A stretch of DNA of 38,667 nt from Bacteroidales bacterium (GCA_016283175.1 JAEEMK010000019.1:1-38667), one strand, 5' to 3'. Positions 1 to 9,779 are shown, counted from the stretch's first letter. Program-made: numbers and translations. Notes: a model not told the origin generated them from the letters alone.

Positions 1-211
1 CCGGGGTGTGTCGCACCATCAAACATCGTCAATCCAGGGTGTGTCGCATTGTCAAATTGGTTATCCGTTGAATCCGGTCTATCCGTGGTTCACTTATAGG
101 GGTCGCTTAGCTCAAAATCTTAAGGAATCCATTCAAAAACGTTCAAATCTGTTTTGCCCGTTGCTATTTGTTTTTGCTTCACAGCGCGCCCCCGACGCCG
201 CGTTTGGGGCA
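1..211. other. Intergenic edge region with a short dispersed repeat
   Basis: No convincing gene is seen here. The 11-mer GGTGTGTCGCA occurs at 5-15 and again at 38-48, each in a longer related context (CCGGGG or CCAGGG before it). The same motif recurs near 37.49 kb in inverted orientation and near 37.63 kb with one change. A small GCCCC/GGGGC inverted repeat (188-192 with 206-210) lies just beyond the rplQ terminator. Open frames crossing this stretch continue antisense into rplQ and look like shadows. Confidence 0.6.
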
Positions 212-244
212 ATAAAAAAAGTGTGGGCAATATATTGCCCACAC
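212..244 (-). terminator. Rho-independent terminator of the ribosomal superoperon
   Basis: A perfect 24-bp palindrome at 221-244 (arms GTGTGGGCAATA / TATTGCCCACAC) begins 22 bases past the rplQ stop. Read on the minus strand it is followed by a run of seven T (214-220). This is a textbook intrinsic terminator, placed where the 33-gene transcript should end. Confidence 0.93.
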
Positions 245-266
245 TCTATCCTGTTATTTGTCGAAA

Positions 267-785
267 TTACTCTGCCTTGGGTTCTTCGACGGCAGGAGCC
301 TCAGCGACAGGAGCTTCGGCCACGGGAGCCTCTGCTACAGGAGCTTCAGCGCCTTCTGCCTTCTTACCACCGCGACCACGGCGAGTGCTCTTGGCTTTCT
401 TAGCCTTGGGCTCTTTCAACATATTCTCGTTGTAGTCAACGAGCTCGATGATGGCCATCTCTGAGTTGTCACCCTTACGGATGCCAGTCTTGAGGATGCG
501 GGTGTAACCACCGGGGCGGTTAGCGATCTTCTGCGACACCTCGCGGAACAGTTCGTTGACGGCTTCTTTGCTGTGCAGGTAGCTGAAAACGATACGGCGA
601 TTGTGTGTCGAATCCTCTTTCGAGCGGTTAATCAGCGGTTCAACATATACTCTTAACGCTTTGGCTTTAGCCAAAGTGGTTTCCACTCTCTTATGCATAA
701 TTAAAGACGTGGCCATATTGGACATCATCGCAACTCTGTGCGAGTGAGTTCTTGACAAATGATTTACTTTGCAACCGTGTCTCAT
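267..785 (-). CDS. rplQ: 50S ribosomal protein L17
   Basis: Large-subunit protein bound near the peptide exit tunnel. The N-terminus ([17 protein letters not shown]...) and the core to about residue 125 match L17 well. The protein is 172 residues against about 127 in E. coli. The extra C-terminal part is first basic ([16 protein letters not shown], about 124-139), then an acidic, alanine-rich tail with three EAPVA repeats ending in EEPKAE. Extended L17 tails are common in Bacteroidota. It is the last gene of the superoperon, 5 bases after rpoA, and a strong terminator follows. Confidence 0.98.
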   Translation of the reverse strand: MRHGCKVNHLSRTHSHRVAMMSNMATSLIMHKRVETTLAKAKALRVYVEPLINRSKEDSTHNRRIVFSYLHSKEAVNELFREVSQKIANRPGGYTRILKTGIRKGDNSEMAIIELVDYNENMLKEPKAKKAKSTRRGRGGKKAEGAEAPVAEAPVAEAPVAEAPAVEEPKAE

Positions 786-790
786 AGTTA

Positions 791-1783
791 TTATTCTTTA
801 TCTAATTTATACTTTGAAATGTTCATACCAAAATCCAGATTCTTGGAGGCAACAAGGTTTTCGAGCTCAATGAGCGACTTCTTGCCGAAGTTTCTGAATT
901 TTAGCAAATCAGCTTTATTGTAAGAAACCAGATCGCCGAGCGTTTCGACTTCAGCAGCCTTGAGGCAGTTGAGGGCGCGAACCGAGAGGTCGAGGTCAAT
1001 CAGCTTGGTTTTGAGCAACTGGCGGATGTGGAGTGTATTCTCATCGAATTCCTCGACAACCTGCTTGGGTTCGAGTTCGATAGAGATGCGCTCATCGCTG
1101 AAGAGCATAAAGTGCTGGATCAAGATGGTAGCAGCCTCTTTAAGAGCCTCTTTGGGGTGGATGGAGCCGTCAGTCTCGATATCGAAGGTGAGCTTCTCAT
1201 AGTCCGTTTTCTGCTCCACACGGTAGTCGCTGACTTCATACTTCACATTCTTGATAGGAGTGTGAATCGAGTCGATAGCAATGACTCCGATGGGGTCGCC
1301 AGACTTTTTGTTCTCTTCAGACGGGACATAACCACGGCCTTTTTCGATAGTAAGCTCTATCTTGAGGCTTGTGGTGGGTTCCATATGGCATATTTCCACA
1401 TCCGGATTGAGAACTTGGAAGCCCTGCAGGTACTCGTTGAGGTCGCCTGCTTTGAAAACGTTCTGTTCTTTTACCTCGAAACTGATTTTTTCTGCATCAG
1501 TATCTTCCACCTGACGGCGGAAGCGTACTTGTTTAAGGTTGAGGATTATGTCGGTCATATCCTCAACCACGCCGGGCAAAGAGGAGAACTCGTGGTCTAC
1601 ACCGTCAATACGCACAGACGTGATTGCAAAGCCCTCGAGAGATGAGAGCAGTACACGACGCAGTGCGTTACCGATAGTGATACCGTAGCCAGGCTCGAGA
1701 GGGCGAAATTCAAATGACCCTCTGAAGTCGTCAGACTCAAGCATAACGACCTTGTCTGGTTGCTGAAAAGCTAATATTGACAT
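791..1783 (-). CDS. rpoA: DNA-directed RNA polymerase subunit alpha
   Basis: The alpha subunit dimerises to nucleate RNA polymerase assembly. The N-terminal domain (about 1-230) contains the conserved [16 protein letters not shown] block followed by VLLSSLEG, used for dimerisation and beta contact. A linker (about 231-250) leads to the C-terminal helix-hairpin-helix domain (about 255-320, with [20 protein letters not shown]) that contacts UP elements and activators. At 330 residues it is of normal length. It sits between rpsD and rplQ, the usual alpha-operon position. Confidence 0.99.
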   Translation of the reverse strand: MSILAFQQPDKVVMLESDDFRGSFEFRPLEPGYGITIGNALRRVLLSSLEGFAITSVRIDGVDHEFSSLPGVVEDMTDIILNLKQVRFRRQVEDTDAEKISFEVKEQNVFKAGDLNEYLQGFQVLNPDVEICHMEPTTSLKIELTIEKGRGYVPSEENKKSGDPIGVIAIDSIHTPIKNVKYEVSDYRVEQKTDYEKLTFDIETDGSIHPKEALKEAATILIQHFMLFSDERISIELEPKQVVEEFDENTLHIRQLLKTKLIDLDLSVRALNCLKAAEVETLGDLVSYNKADLLKFRNFGKKSLIELENLVASKNLDFGMNISKYKLDKE

Positions 1784-1841
1784 TTACTGTTTCCTTTCTT
1801 ATTTGCTATGAAATTAAAATTGAGTTACTCCTTACAGACTA

Positions 1842-2447
1842 TTACTTGGAGTAGAGTTCGACGATCAACTGCTCGTTGATGTTTTCGGGGATGTCAGCAC
1901 GCTGGGGGTAGTTGAGGAACTTACCAGTCATTGCTGCGCCGTCCCACTCCAACCAAGAATAGTTGTTGGCGCGTGATGCCAGCGAGTCGGTGATAATTTC
2001 GAGTGATTTGGAACGCTCGCGAACCGAAACGATGTCACCCTCTTTCAAAGAATAGGAAGGAATGCTGACCACATTGCCATTGACGGCAATATGACGATGA
2101 GAGACAAGCTGGCGAGCCTGGGCACGCGTACGGGCGATACCCAAACGGTAGACCACGTTGTCGAGACGGGCCTCAATGAGTTGCAGAAGCACCTCACCAG
2201 TGATGCCTCCACGACGTGAAGCCTCATCGTATATTTTCACAAACTGGCGTTCAAGAATGCCGTATGTATATTTCGCTTTCTGTTTTTCCTGCAACTGGAT
2301 ACCATATTCAGAGGTTTTGCCACGACGCTTGTTCTGGCCGTGCATTCCAGGTGCATAAGGTTTTCTCTCGTAGTTCTTGTCAGGACCGTAAATCGGTTCG
2401 TGGAACTTTCTTGCAATTTTGGTTTTAGGACCTGTATATCTTGCCAT
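1842..2447 (-). CDS. rpsD: 30S ribosomal protein S4
   Basis: Primary 16S rRNA-binding protein that nucleates 30S body assembly. In several bacteria it also represses its own operon, but nothing in the sequence proves that here. The S4 RNA-binding fold is clear at about 92-155 ([20 protein letters not shown]). The N-terminus ([21 protein letters not shown]) lacks the Cys cluster of zinc-binding S4, so this is the zinc-free form. At 201 residues it is of usual length. A short dyad TTAACG-TAA-CGTTAA (2473-2487) lies in the spacer upstream of its start. Confidence 0.99.
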   Translation of the reverse strand: MARYTGPKTKIARKFHEPIYGPDKNYERKPYAPGMHGQNKRRGKTSEYGIQLQEKQKAKYTYGILERQFVKIYDEASRRGGITGEVLLQLIEARLDNVVYRLGIARTRAQARQLVSHRHIAVNGNVVSIPSYSLKEGDIVSVRERSKSLEIITDSLASRANNYSWLEWDGAAMTGKFLNYPQRADIPENINEQLIVELYSK

Positions 2448-2496
2448 TTTATTCTACTTTTTAATGTTAAAGTTAACGTAACGTTAAAATTAATAA

Positions 2497-2886
2497 TTAC
2501 ACGCGACGGCGCTTGGGGGGACGGCAACCATTGTGAGGCAGCGGTGTAATGTCAACGATTTCTGTAACCTCGATACCACAGCCATTGATTGCACGGATTG
2601 CAGATTCACGTCCTGAACCAGGTCCCTTGACGAAGACCTTTACTTTTCTTAGGCCCAAATCATAAGCAACTTTACCGCAATCTTCCGCAGCCATCTGAGC
2701 GGCGTACGGAGTGTTTTTCTTCGATCCGCGGAAGCCCATTTTTCCTGCTGACGACCAAGAAATCACTTGTCCGGCATTATTGGTCAACGAAATAATAACG
2801 TTGTTGAAGGATGCAAAGATGCAAGCCCTTCCTTGAGGTTCAACTTTTACGACTCTTTTTTTAGTCGGTTTAGAAGTTTTTGCCAT
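2497..2886 (-). CDS. rpsK: 30S ribosomal protein S11
   Basis: Small-subunit platform protein near the 3' end of 16S rRNA and the E site. It is 129 residues long with the family's hallmark C-terminus ([18 protein letters not shown], then [15 protein letters not shown]). It lies between rpsM and rpsD as in other alpha operons. The start is the only in-frame ATG giving the usual basic N-terminus ([14 protein letters not shown]). Confidence 0.99.
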   Translation of the reverse strand: MAKTSKPTKKRVVKVEPQGRACIFASFNNVIISLTNNAGQVISWSSAGKMGFRGSKKNTPYAAQMAAEDCGKVAYDLGLRKVKVFVKGPGSGRESAIRAINGCGIEVTEIVDITPLPHNGCRPPKRRRV

Positions 2887-2955
2887 AATTTTTTACTTAC
2901 TTGCTTGATTTTACATTTTTTCACGGTCGCAAATGCGACCGACAGCTACTATATG

Positions 2956-3333
2956 TTACTTGGTAGCTTTCTTCTTGTTAGCGATAGTTTTCTTCTTACC
3001 CTTGCGAGTACGGGCGTTGTTTTTGGTGCTCTGACCACGCAAAGGAAGGCCAAGACGATGGCGGATGCCGCGATAGCAGCCGATGTCCATAAGGCGCTTG
3101 ATGTTCATCTGAACTTCTGAACGAAGAGCACCTTCTACCTTGTACTCATCATTGATGATAGTACGGAGGGCATTCTGCTCGTCATCAGTCCAATCCTGAA
3201 CTTTCTTGTTCTCGTCGATACCGGCTTTTGCCAGGATCTCAGAGGCAAGGCTTCTTCCGATGCCATAGATATAGGTCAGACCTATAACACCTCTTTTGTT
3301 TTTGGGTAAGTCAATACCTGCAATTCTTGCCAT
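2956..3333 (-). CDS. rpsM: 30S ribosomal protein S13
   Basis: Head protein of the 30S subunit that contacts the P-site tRNA and forms bridges to L5. It begins [15 protein letters not shown] and carries the helix-two-turn-helix region ([20 protein letters not shown]). The basic C-terminus includes [14 protein letters not shown] and a long lysine-rich tail. At 125 residues it is slightly longer than the E. coli protein because of that tail. Confidence 0.99.
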   Translation of the reverse strand: MARIAGIDLPKNKRGVIGLTYIYGIGRSLASEILAKAGIDENKKVQDWTDDEQNALRTIINDEYKVEGALRSEVQMNIKRLMDIGCYRGIRHRLGLPLRGQSTKNNARTRKGKKKTIANKKKATK

Positions 3334-3358
3334 AAATTGATAATACTTTTTTTGTTAA

Positions 3359-3475
3359 TTAACCCTGTCTTTGTTTGAATTTTGGGTTTTTCTTGTTGAT
3401 TACATAAACGACCCCTTTGCGACGAACGACTTTGCATTCGGGAGATCTTTTCTTTACAGAAACTCTAACTTTCAT
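3359..3475 (-). CDS. rpmJ: 50S ribosomal protein L36, zinc-free form
   Basis: A 38-codon gene between infA and rpsM, its standard position, starting [15 protein letters not shown] and ending NPKFKQRQG. Zinc-binding L36 proteins use three Cys and one His. Here only Cys14 remains: position 11 is Ser, 27 is Asn, and the His near 32-33 is replaced by Lys/Phe. The ribbon therefore cannot bind zinc in the usual way. The rest of the protein and its C-terminus are fully typical. Position, length and both ends make the call secure. Confidence 0.97.
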   Translation of the reverse strand: MKVRVSVKKRSPECKVVRRKGVVYVINKKNPKFKQRQG

Positions 3476-3521
3476 TGTATTGATAAATTTATCTGTTTTC
3501 TTCTTAAGTGCTATGATGGGT

Positions 3522-3740
3522 TTACTTGTGGCGGTAGGTTATTCTTCCTTTTGTTAGATCATATGGTGACATCTCTATCTGGACTTTGTCACCAGGAAGA
3601 ATCTTAATGTAATGCATACGCATTTTGCCCGAAATATGCGCTATGATCACGTGGCCGTTTTCCAACTCCACACGAAACATCGCGTTGCCGAGCGATTCTA
3701 CCACAGTGCCATCCAATTGTATTGATGCTTGTTTTGCCAT
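3522..3740 (-). CDS. infA: Translation initiation factor IF-1
   Basis: A single OB-fold protein of 72 residues that occupies the 30S A site during initiation. It begins [24 protein letters not shown] and contains the conserved [23 protein letters not shown] block. It ends [10 protein letters not shown]. It lies 9 bases after map and before rpmJ, as in many bacteria. Confidence 0.99.
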   Translation of the reverse strand: MAKQASIQLDGTVVESLGNAMFRVELENGHVIIAHISGKMRMHYIKILPGDKVQIEMSPYDLTKGRITYRHK

Positions 3741-3749
3741 ATTTTATAA

Positions 3750-4517
3750 TTATTGTTTTTCAATAAAGTCAAAAGTCGAGAGAATCTCAGGCCCATTAGC
3801 ACCTACAGCAATGGTGTGTTCAAAATGTGCTGCCGGTTTACCATCCTTGGTACGGCAAGTCCATCCATCACTCTGCGAAAACTTGACATTCTTCGACCCC
3901 ATTGTAATCATAGGCTCGATAGCTATTACAAGTCCTTCCTTAATAAGAGTTCCGGTACCTTTTACGCCATAGTTGGGAACGTTGGGCGACTCGTGCATCT
4001 TGAAACCTACACCGTGACCGCAAAGTTCGCGGACAACACCGTATCCATTTTTTTCAGCGTGAGCCTGCACAGCGTGGCCGATATCGCCAATGCGATTACC
4101 CGGCTTAGCCTTCTCTATGCCAAGATAAAGGCACTCTTTAGTGACCTTCAACAGACGTTGCATCTCCGGACTGACTTCACCAACAGTGAATGTATATGCC
4201 GAATCGCCGACATAACCATCAAGTTCAACAACGCAGTCGAGAGAGACATTGTCACCTTCCTGGAGAAATAGATTTCCAGGAATACCGTGAACCACAACAT
4301 CATTAACTGAAATGCAAAGAGCCGAAGGAAACCCTTCGAAACCTTTGCACAAGGGTATACCGCCATTGTCTCGGATATACTGTTCTCCAATCTGATCGAG
4401 GAACTGAGTTGTTACACCCGGTCGGATATGGCGGCCCACCTCTGCCAGCGTTTTGCCGACGAGGAGGGCTGCCTTGCGGATGAGCTCAATTTCTTCTTTA
4501 GTCTTGAGAACAATCAT
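3750..4517 (-). CDS. map: Methionine aminopeptidase, type I
   Basis: Removes the initiator Met from nascent proteins whose second residue is small. The five metal ligands of the pita-bread fold are all present: Asp94, Asp105, His168 (in CGHGVGFKMHE), Glu201 (IAIEPM) and Glu233 (HFEHTIAV). At 255 residues it is a type Ia enzyme without N-terminal extension. It follows secY directly; the adk gene that often separates them in other phyla is absent. Confidence 0.98.
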   Translation of the reverse strand: MIVLKTKEEIELIRKAALLVGKTLAEVGRHIRPGVTTQFLDQIGEQYIRDNGGIPLCKGFEGFPSALCISVNDVVVHGIPGNLFLQEGDNVSLDCVVELDGYVGDSAYTFTVGEVSPEMQRLLKVTKECLYLGIEKAKPGNRIGDIGHAVQAHAEKNGYGVVRELCGHGVGFKMHESPNVPNYGVKGTGTLIKEGLVIAIEPMITMGSKNVKFSQSDGWTCRTKDGKPAAHFEHTIAVGANGPEILSTFDFIEKQ

Positions 4518-4539
4518 TTCCGATTTCCTTTTATTAATT

Positions 4540-5895
4540 TTATGCTTGGATGGCCATCGATGTACGTCCTTTGATACGACCAGTTTTAGTAAGGCCGTCG
4601 TAGTGACGCATCAGCAGGTGGCTTTCTATCTGCTGGAGAGTGTCAAGAATAACACCTACCATAATCAACAGCGAAGTACCACCATAGAACTGAGCGAACT
4701 GCGTATTTACACCAAACAGACGAATGATGGCAGGCAACACGGCGACGATGGCGAGGAAAAACGATCCAGGAAGAGTTACTTTAGAGAGTATATCTTCAAG
4801 GTATTCTGCAGTTTTCTTGCCAGGTTTTACACCCGGAATGAAACCACCGTTTTTCTTCATATCATCAGCCATCTGGTTGGGGTTGATAGCAATTGCAGTG
4901 TAAAAATAGGTGAAAAGAATCACCAAAATTGCAAACACTAAATTGTACCAAAAACCATTGTAGTCAGCAAAAGCCATCGCAAACTTCGAAGGGGTATTGT
5001 TGTTGAAACCCATAAAAGTAATGGGGATAAACATAATAGCCTGTGCGAAGATGATGGGCATAACGCCAGCTGCGTTTACCTTTATGGGGATATACTGACG
5101 TACACCGCCATACTGTTTGTTGCCGACAATACGCTTTGCATACTGTACCGGAATACGACGTGTACCTTGAACCAGTAATATGACAAGCAATATTACTGCA
5201 AGAAGCACCACAATTTCGAACAGGAACATTACCAGTCCACCACTTTCAGTCAGACGAGCCATAAACTCGGCAGCCAATGCAAAAGGCAGACGGGCAATAA
5301 TACCCACCATAATGAGCAGAGAAATACCGTTGCCGACACCCTTGTCGGTGATACGCTCACCCATCCACATCACAAAAAGAGTGCCGCAGATGAGAATGAC
5401 AATACTTGAAATCCAGAAGAATGTCGAAGGACCTGTACCGTCAAAAGGATGAAGTGCCGTTGTAGAGCCCTGTAACTGATACATCATATTGGTGATGTAT
5501 GCAGGAGCCTGGAAGCCAGTTATAGCCACAGTAAGAATACGGGTTATCTGGTTCATTTTTCTACGGCCGTTCTCACCATCACGCTGCATCTTCTGGAAAT
5601 AAGGTATCACCATCACAAACAACTGTATCACAATGGATGCTGTGATGTAAGGCATAATACCAAGGGCGAAAATGGAAGCGTTGGAGAAAGCTCCACCCGA
5701 GAACATATTCAACAATCCCAACAGACCTTCGCTGCCTTGTTTTTGCAGGGCACCAAGCTGTGAGGGGTCGACACCAGGAAGGACGACATAAGATCCAATG
5801 CGATAGATGAGTACTAAACCTAAAGTGTAAAGTATTCTCTTACGCAGGTCCTCAATCGACCAAATATTCTTGAGTGTCTGGATAAATCTCTTCAT
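4540..5895 (-). CDS. secY: Preprotein translocase subunit SecY
   Basis: Channel-forming subunit of the SecYEG translocon in the inner membrane. The 451 residues contain about ten hydrophobic segments. The N-terminus is of the usual type (MKRFIQTLKNIWSIEDLRKRILYTLG), followed by the plug region after PGVDP. The cytosolic loop with GTRRIPVQYAKR, which contacts SecA and the ribosome, is present. It sits between rplO and map, its conserved place in the spc operon. Confidence 0.99.
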   Translation of the reverse strand: MKRFIQTLKNIWSIEDLRKRILYTLGLVLIYRIGSYVVLPGVDPSQLGALQKQGSEGLLGLLNMFSGGAFSNASIFALGIMPYITASIVIQLFVMVIPYFQKMQRDGENGRRKMNQITRILTVAITGFQAPAYITNMMYQLQGSTTALHPFDGTGPSTFFWISSIVILICGTLFVMWMGERITDKGVGNGISLLIMVGIIARLPFALAAEFMARLTESGGLVMFLFEIVVLLAVILLVILLVQGTRRIPVQYAKRIVGNKQYGGVRQYIPIKVNAAGVMPIIFAQAIMFIPITFMGFNNNTPSKFAMAFADYNGFWYNLVFAILVILFTYFYTAIAINPNQMADDMKKNGGFIPGVKPGKKTAEYLEDILSKVTLPGSFFLAIVAVLPAIIRLFGVNTQFAQFYGGTSLLIMVGVILDTLQQIESHLLMRHYDGLTKTGRIKGRTSMAIQA

Positions 5896-5910
5896 TGTTA
5901 TTTAGTTAAT

Positions 5911-6363
5911 TTATTTTTCGATGATAGTAGCTGAACCGCCCTTCTCTTCAATGGTCTTCTTGGCCTTTTCCGAGAAAGCGTGTGCTGTGACATTGACAGC
6001 CTTTGAAAGCTCACCACGTCCCAGAATCTTTATTTTATCTTTTGACGAAATAAGACCGTTCTGCTTGAAGACGTCGATGTTGAAGTCGACAATGTTCTTC
6101 TCTTCGGCAAGCTTGTTAAGAGTATCAATGTTGATGCCTACATATTCTACGCGGTTGAAGTTCTTGAAACCGAACTTGGGAACGCGACGATAGAGAGGCA
6201 TCTGACCACCTTCGTATCCAATCTTGGCGTGGTAGCCCGAACGAGCCTTGGCACCCTTGTTACCACGGGTAGCGGTACCACCTTTGCCAGAACCGGCACC
6301 ACGGCCGATACGTTTTGAGTGCTTGACGGCACCTTCTGCGGGTTTAAGATTGCTTAAGTTCAT
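5911..6363 (-). CDS. rplO: 50S ribosomal protein L15
   Basis: Large-subunit protein whose extended basic N-terminal arm threads into 23S rRNA. The glycine-rich arm (GRGAGSGKGGTATRGNKGAKAR) and the GGQMPLYRRVPKFGF block are diagnostic. At 150 residues it has the usual length. It starts 26 bases after rpmD ends and is followed by secY. Confidence 0.99.
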   Translation of the reverse strand: MNLSNLKPAEGAVKHSKRIGRGAGSGKGGTATRGNKGAKARSGYHAKIGYEGGQMPLYRRVPKFGFKNFNRVEYVGINIDTLNKLAEEKNIVDFNIDVFKQNGLISSKDKIKILGRGELSKAVNVTAHAFSEKAKKTIEEKGGSATIIEK

Positions 6364-6389
6364 TATATTATTCCTTTCTAAGTTACAGA

Positions 6390-6575
6390 TTAAATTTCTT
6401 CAACGGTAATTAAATGCTTAACCTTGTCAATCATACCCAGAATCTGAGGAGTAGCAACGACCTCGCGGGAATGATTGATTTTTCTCAGGCCGAGAGCTTC
6501 AAGAGTTCTCTTCTGGTCAGCGGGACGACCGATTTTACTTCTGACTTGTTTGATTCTCAATTTCTTTTCTGCCAT
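6390..6575 (-). CDS. rpmD: 50S ribosomal protein L30
   Basis: Small large-subunit protein of 61 residues with the conserved KQVRSKIGRPADQKRTLEAL core. The C-terminal half (VATPQILGMIDKVKHLITVEE) also fits the family. Its place between rpsE and rplO confirms the call. Confidence 0.98.
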   Translation of the reverse strand: MAEKKLRIKQVRSKIGRPADQKRTLEALGLRKINHSREVVATPQILGMIDKVKHLITVEEI

Positions 6576-6593
6576 AATTTCAGTCTCCTATAA

Positions 6594-7112
6594 TTAACCG
6601 TTAAACACTTTGTCAAGAGAGATACCTCTCAGCTGAGCGACCATATAAGGATCTTTCATTTGGAGAAGAGCATTGATGGTAGCCTTCACCACACTGTGAG
6701 GGTTAGAAGAGCCTTTGCACTTTGCAAGCACGTCCTTGACACCAACACTTTCAAGCACTGCACGCATTGCACCACCGGCGATTACACCCGTACCGGGAGC
6801 TGCAGGTTTGAGGAAGACGCGAGCGCCACTGTACTTGCCAGTCTGTTCGTGGGGAATAGTACCTTTAAGAACAGGAACCTTTATAAGGTTCTTCTTGGCA
6901 TCATCAACACCCTTCTGGATTGCAGCCTGAACTTCCTTGGCTTTACCAAGTCCGTAGCCAACAACACCATTCTCATTTCCAATAACAACAATAGCAGAGA
7001 AGCTAAAAGTTCTACCGCCCTTGGTAACCTTAGTTACGCGATTGATTGCGACAAGACGATCTTTGAATTCGATCTCGCTGGATTTTACTCTTTTTACGTT
7101 TACTTCTGCCAT
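6594..7112 (-). CDS. rpsE: 30S ribosomal protein S5
   Basis: Small-subunit protein at the mRNA entry channel, important for decoding accuracy. The N-terminal double-stranded-RNA-binding-like domain includes [17 protein letters not shown]. The C-terminal ribosomal S5 domain includes [20 protein letters not shown]. It is 172 residues long. The next gene upstream in the transcript, rplR, ends only 6 bases away. Confidence 0.99.
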   Translation of the reverse strand: MAEVNVKRVKSSEIEFKDRLVAINRVTKVTKGGRTFSFSAIVVIGNENGVVGYGLGKAKEVQAAIQKGVDDAKKNLIKVPVLKGTIPHEQTGKYSGARVFLKPAAPGTGVIAGGAMRAVLESVGVKDVLAKCKGSSNPHSVVKATINALLQMKDPYMVAQLRGISLDKVFNG

Positions 7113-7118
7113 AACTTA

Positions 7119-7472
7119 TTAGAATTTTAAGCCGCCTTCACGGGCTGCGTCAGCTAACGATTTAACACGGCCGTGATAGAGATAACCATTACGGTCAAAC
7201 ACCACGGTATTAATACCAGCAGCAAGTGAACGCTCAGCAATAAGCTTGCCGACCTTGGCTGCCATTTCACTTTTCGTACCACTCTTTTCAACAGTCTTCT
7301 CAAGAGTTGAGGCTGCGGTCAGTGTTACGCCTTTCTCATCGTCAATCACCTGTGCATAGATTTCCTTGTTGCTTCTGAAGACAGACAGGCGAGGCATCTC
7401 GGCAGTGCCGGAGACTTTATGACGAATTCTGTATTTAATTTTTGTTCTTCTTATGTCTTTTTTTGTTGCCAT
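7119..7472 (-). CDS. rplR: 50S ribosomal protein L18
   Basis: 5S rRNA-binding protein of the central protuberance. It has 117 residues with the typical [18 protein letters not shown] strand pair. The C-terminus ([24 protein letters not shown]) is highly conserved. It lies between rplF and rpsE. Confidence 0.99.
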   Translation of the reverse strand: MATKKDIRRTKIKYRIRHKVSGTAEMPRLSVFRSNKEIYAQVIDDEKGVTLTAASTLEKTVEKSGTKSEMAAKVGKLIAERSLAAGINTVVFDRNGYLYHGRVKSLADAAREGGLKF

Positions 7473-7510
7473 AATTATTTCTTTTAAGGTCAGTTTAAAC
7501 CTTTTATATT

Positions 7511-8065
7511 TTATTTAGCAGCAGCTTTACCAGCCTTCTTACGGACTTCTTCGCCCTGGAAGCGGATACCTTTACCCTTGTAAGGCTCGGGTTTACGGAG
7601 CGAACGAATTTTTGCTGCAGCCTGGCCCAAAACTTGCTTATCGATAGAGGTCATCGTAATGATGGGGTTCTTACCTTTTTCAGTCACAGTTTCGACCTTG
7701 ATTTCGGGAGCAAGCTCGAAGAAAATCTTGTGCGAATAGCCAAGATCCATCTCCAGCACCTGTCCATTGGCCTGAACTTTGTAACCAACACCGATAACTT
7801 CTTGAACAACCTTGAAGCCTTCAGAAACACCTTTAACCATATTAGCGGCAAGGGCGCGATAGAGGCCGTGCAGAGCCTTGTGTTCTCTCGAGTCAGAGGG
7901 ACGAACAAAATGAATTTCACCGTCCTCAACATTCATCGTGATGGCAGGATTAACCTTCTGTGTGAGTTGTCCGAGAGGTCCCTTTACAGTCAAAACGTTG
8001 TCGTCAGACATCGAAACTTCTACGCCTTTTGGCAGTTTAATAGGTAATTTACCAATTCTTGACAT
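7511..8065 (-). CDS. rplF: 50S ribosomal protein L6
   Basis: Two-domain large-subunit protein near the factor-binding site. The start is placed at 8065 ([15 protein letters not shown]), which matches L6 starts in general. The frame also extends upstream to an ATG at 8101, but that would overlap rpsH and add twelve residues not seen in the family. The 184-residue product ends with the conserved [20 protein letters not shown] block followed by an alanine/lysine tail. Confidence 0.98.
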   Translation of the reverse strand: MSRIGKLPIKLPKGVEVSMSDDNVLTVKGPLGQLTQKVNPAITMNVEDGEIHFVRPSDSREHKALHGLYRALAANMVKGVSEGFKVVQEVIGVGYKVQANGQVLEMDLGYSHKIFFELAPEIKVETVTEKGKNPIITMTSIDKQVLGQAAAKIRSLRKPEPYKGKGIRFQGEEVRKKAGKAAAK

Positions 8066-8085
8066 TTCTATTTCTCCTCTCTTTA

Positions 8086-8487
8086 TTAACTGATATAACA
8101 CAAAACTTCACCGCCTACATTGAGGTTACGGGCTTCCTTGTCGGTCATAAGACCTTTGGAAGTGGAGACGATGGCAATACCCAGTCCATTGAGGACTCGA
8201 GGCATTTCGTCAACAGAGACATACTTTCTCAAACCAGGACTTGAAACACGCTTCAATTCTGAGATGGCAGACATCTTGGTTACCGGATGATACTTTAAGG
8301 CAACCTTGATAGACTGGTTGGGCTGGCCCTCATTCTCGAACTTATAGTTCAGGATATAGCCTTTCTCGAACAATATCTTGGTGATTTCTTTTTTCAAATT
8401 CGATGCAGGAATTTCAACAACTCTATGCTTTGCCATTATGGCATTTCTCATACGAGTCAAATAATCTGCAATAGGATCTGTTACCAT
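8086..8487 (-). CDS. rpsH: 30S ribosomal protein S8
   Basis: 16S rRNA-binding protein of the 30S platform. In E. coli it also represses the spc operon; regulation here is not visible. The start [16 protein letters not shown] and the C-terminal [19 protein letters not shown] motif are both diagnostic. It has 133 residues. A 68-base spacer, longer than most in this operon, separates it from rpsN. Confidence 0.99.
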   Translation of the reverse strand: MVTDPIADYLTRMRNAIMAKHRVVEIPASNLKKEITKILFEKGYILNYKFENEGQPNQSIKVALKYHPVTKMSAISELKRVSSPGLRKYVSVDEMPRVLNGLGIAIVSTSKGLMTDKEARNLNVGGEVLCYIS

Positions 8488-8555
8488 TTTTTCTCTTTTT
8501 TTTCAGTCTTGTAGTTTTGGTCAACACCAACTTGCAAGGCTGTTGTTAAAAACTA

Positions 8556-8855
8556 TTACCAACTTGCTTTTTTTACGCCAGGGATCAAACCGTTGACAGC
8601 CATTTCGCGAAAATTGATGCGCGATACACCAAACTGACGCATATAGCCCTTCGGACGACCCGTAAGTTTGCAGCGGTTGTGCAAACGTATAGGACACGAG
8701 TTCTTCGGAAGCTTCTGGAGAGCTATGACGGCATTCTCAACCTCTTCAGGTTCGCCCTTGCGGACGATTTCCTTCAAGGCTGCACGTTTGGCAGCATATT
8801 TAGCCACCATTTTTTCTCTTTTGCGTTCTCTTGCTTTGATTGATTCTTTAGCCAT
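8556..8855 (-). CDS. rpsN: 30S ribosomal protein S14, zinc-free long form
   Basis: 30S head protein of 99 residues beginning [16 protein letters not shown]. The long form lacks the two CxxC pairs of the short zinc-binding S14. Only two isolated Cys are present ([19 protein letters not shown]). The C-terminus ([20 protein letters not shown]) is typical. It is encoded 7 bases after rplE ends. Confidence 0.99.
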   Translation of the reverse strand: MAKESIKARERKREKMVAKYAAKRAALKEIVRKGEPEEVENAVIALQKLPKNSCPIRLHNRCKLTGRPKGYMRQFGVSRINFREMAVNGLIPGVKKASW

Positions 8856-8862
8856 TTATCTC

Positions 8863-9423
8863 TTATTTTTGTTGATTTTTAAATGGTAAACCGAACTGCT
8901 TGAGCAACGACATAGCCTCTTTGTCGGTCTTTGCCGATGTAACGAAAGTTATGTCCATACCCTGTATACGGTCAATCTTGTCAATGTCGATTTCCGGGAA
9001 AATAATCTGCTCAGCAATGCCGAAAGTGTAGTTGCCCTTGCCATCAAAACCCTTGTCGTTGATACCACGGAAGTCGCGGATACGAGGAATAGAAGCAGTT
9101 ACAAGGCGTTCCAGGAATTCATACATACGCTCACCACGCAGTGTTACACGAACACCGATAGGCATACCACGACGAAGCTTGAAGTTGGAAATATCCTTCT
9201 TCGATTTAGTGGCGACAGCCTTCTGGCCGGCTATAAGAGTCATCTCTTCAATACCTTTGTCAATGACTTTCTTGTCGGCAATGGCAGCCTTGCCAAGTCC
9301 CTGGTTCAGGGTTATCTTCAGCAAACGAGGGCACTGCATAACAGTCTTGTATTTGTACTCGTTCATCAATGCAGGCTTGATTTCCTCGTTGTATTTTGTC
9401 TTTAATGTCGGAATGTATGTCAT
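8863..9423 (-). CDS. rplE: 50S ribosomal protein L5
   Basis: 5S rRNA-binding protein that also contacts P-site tRNA and S13. The 186 residues contain the conserved [11 protein letters not shown] strand and the [15 protein letters not shown] motif. The C-terminal [18 protein letters not shown] segment also fits. Its ATG overlaps the rplX stop by one base (TAATG), implying translational coupling. Confidence 0.99.
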   Translation of the reverse strand: MTYIPTLKTKYNEEIKPALMNEYKYKTVMQCPRLLKITLNQGLGKAAIADKKVIDKGIEEMTLIAGQKAVATKSKKDISNFKLRRGMPIGVRVTLRGERMYEFLERLVTASIPRIRDFRGINDKGFDGKGNYTFGIAEQIIFPEIDIDKIDRIQGMDITFVTSAKTDKEAMSLLKQFGLPFKNQQK

Positions 9424-9737
9424 TACTTGATTACCTCCCCTGATTTTTTGGAATAACGGACTAATTTACCTGTCTTCTCGTCAATTTTACGTCCAATTCT
9501 GGTAGGGGTCTTACCCTCGACAACCATAAGATTGGAGATGTGAATGGGGGCTTCAACTTCAACAATACCGCCTTGTGCATTTTTAGCATTCGGTTTAGTA
9601 TGCTTTTTGTTCACGTTGACACCCTCGACGATGGCGCGATTCTTTTCGGGATAGACTTTCAGCACCTTTGCGACTTTACCTTTGTCGTCACCGGCGATAA
9701 CCTGAACCATATCCCCTTTTTTTACGTGCAATTTCAT
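9423..9737 (-). CDS. rplX: 50S ribosomal protein L24
   Basis: Assembly-initiating large-subunit protein at the tunnel exit. A KOW motif occupies the N-terminus ([20 protein letters not shown]). It is followed by the conserved [13 protein letters not shown] segment. It is 104 residues long and its stop codon overlaps the rplE start. Confidence 0.99.
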   Translation of the reverse strand: MKLHVKKGDMVQVIAGDDKGKVAKVLKVYPEKNRAIVEGVNVNKKHTKPNAKNAQGGIVEVEAPIHISNLMVVEGKTPTRIGRKIDEKTGKLVRYSKKSGEVIK

Positions 9738-9779
9738 TTTCTTTTTTCTCTTTTATTTTTGTGAAAAACACAAAATGTT

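Noticed and set aside
2473..2487. TTAACG-TAA-CGTTAA dyad as an S4 autoregulation site
   Set aside because: Only six base pairs, AT-rich, and no resemblance to known S4 target pseudoknots. Recorded under rpsD only.
8066..8101. Upstream start for rplF at 8101
   Set aside because: It would overlap rpsH and add twelve residues not found in L6; [15 protein letters not shown] at 8065 is the family start.
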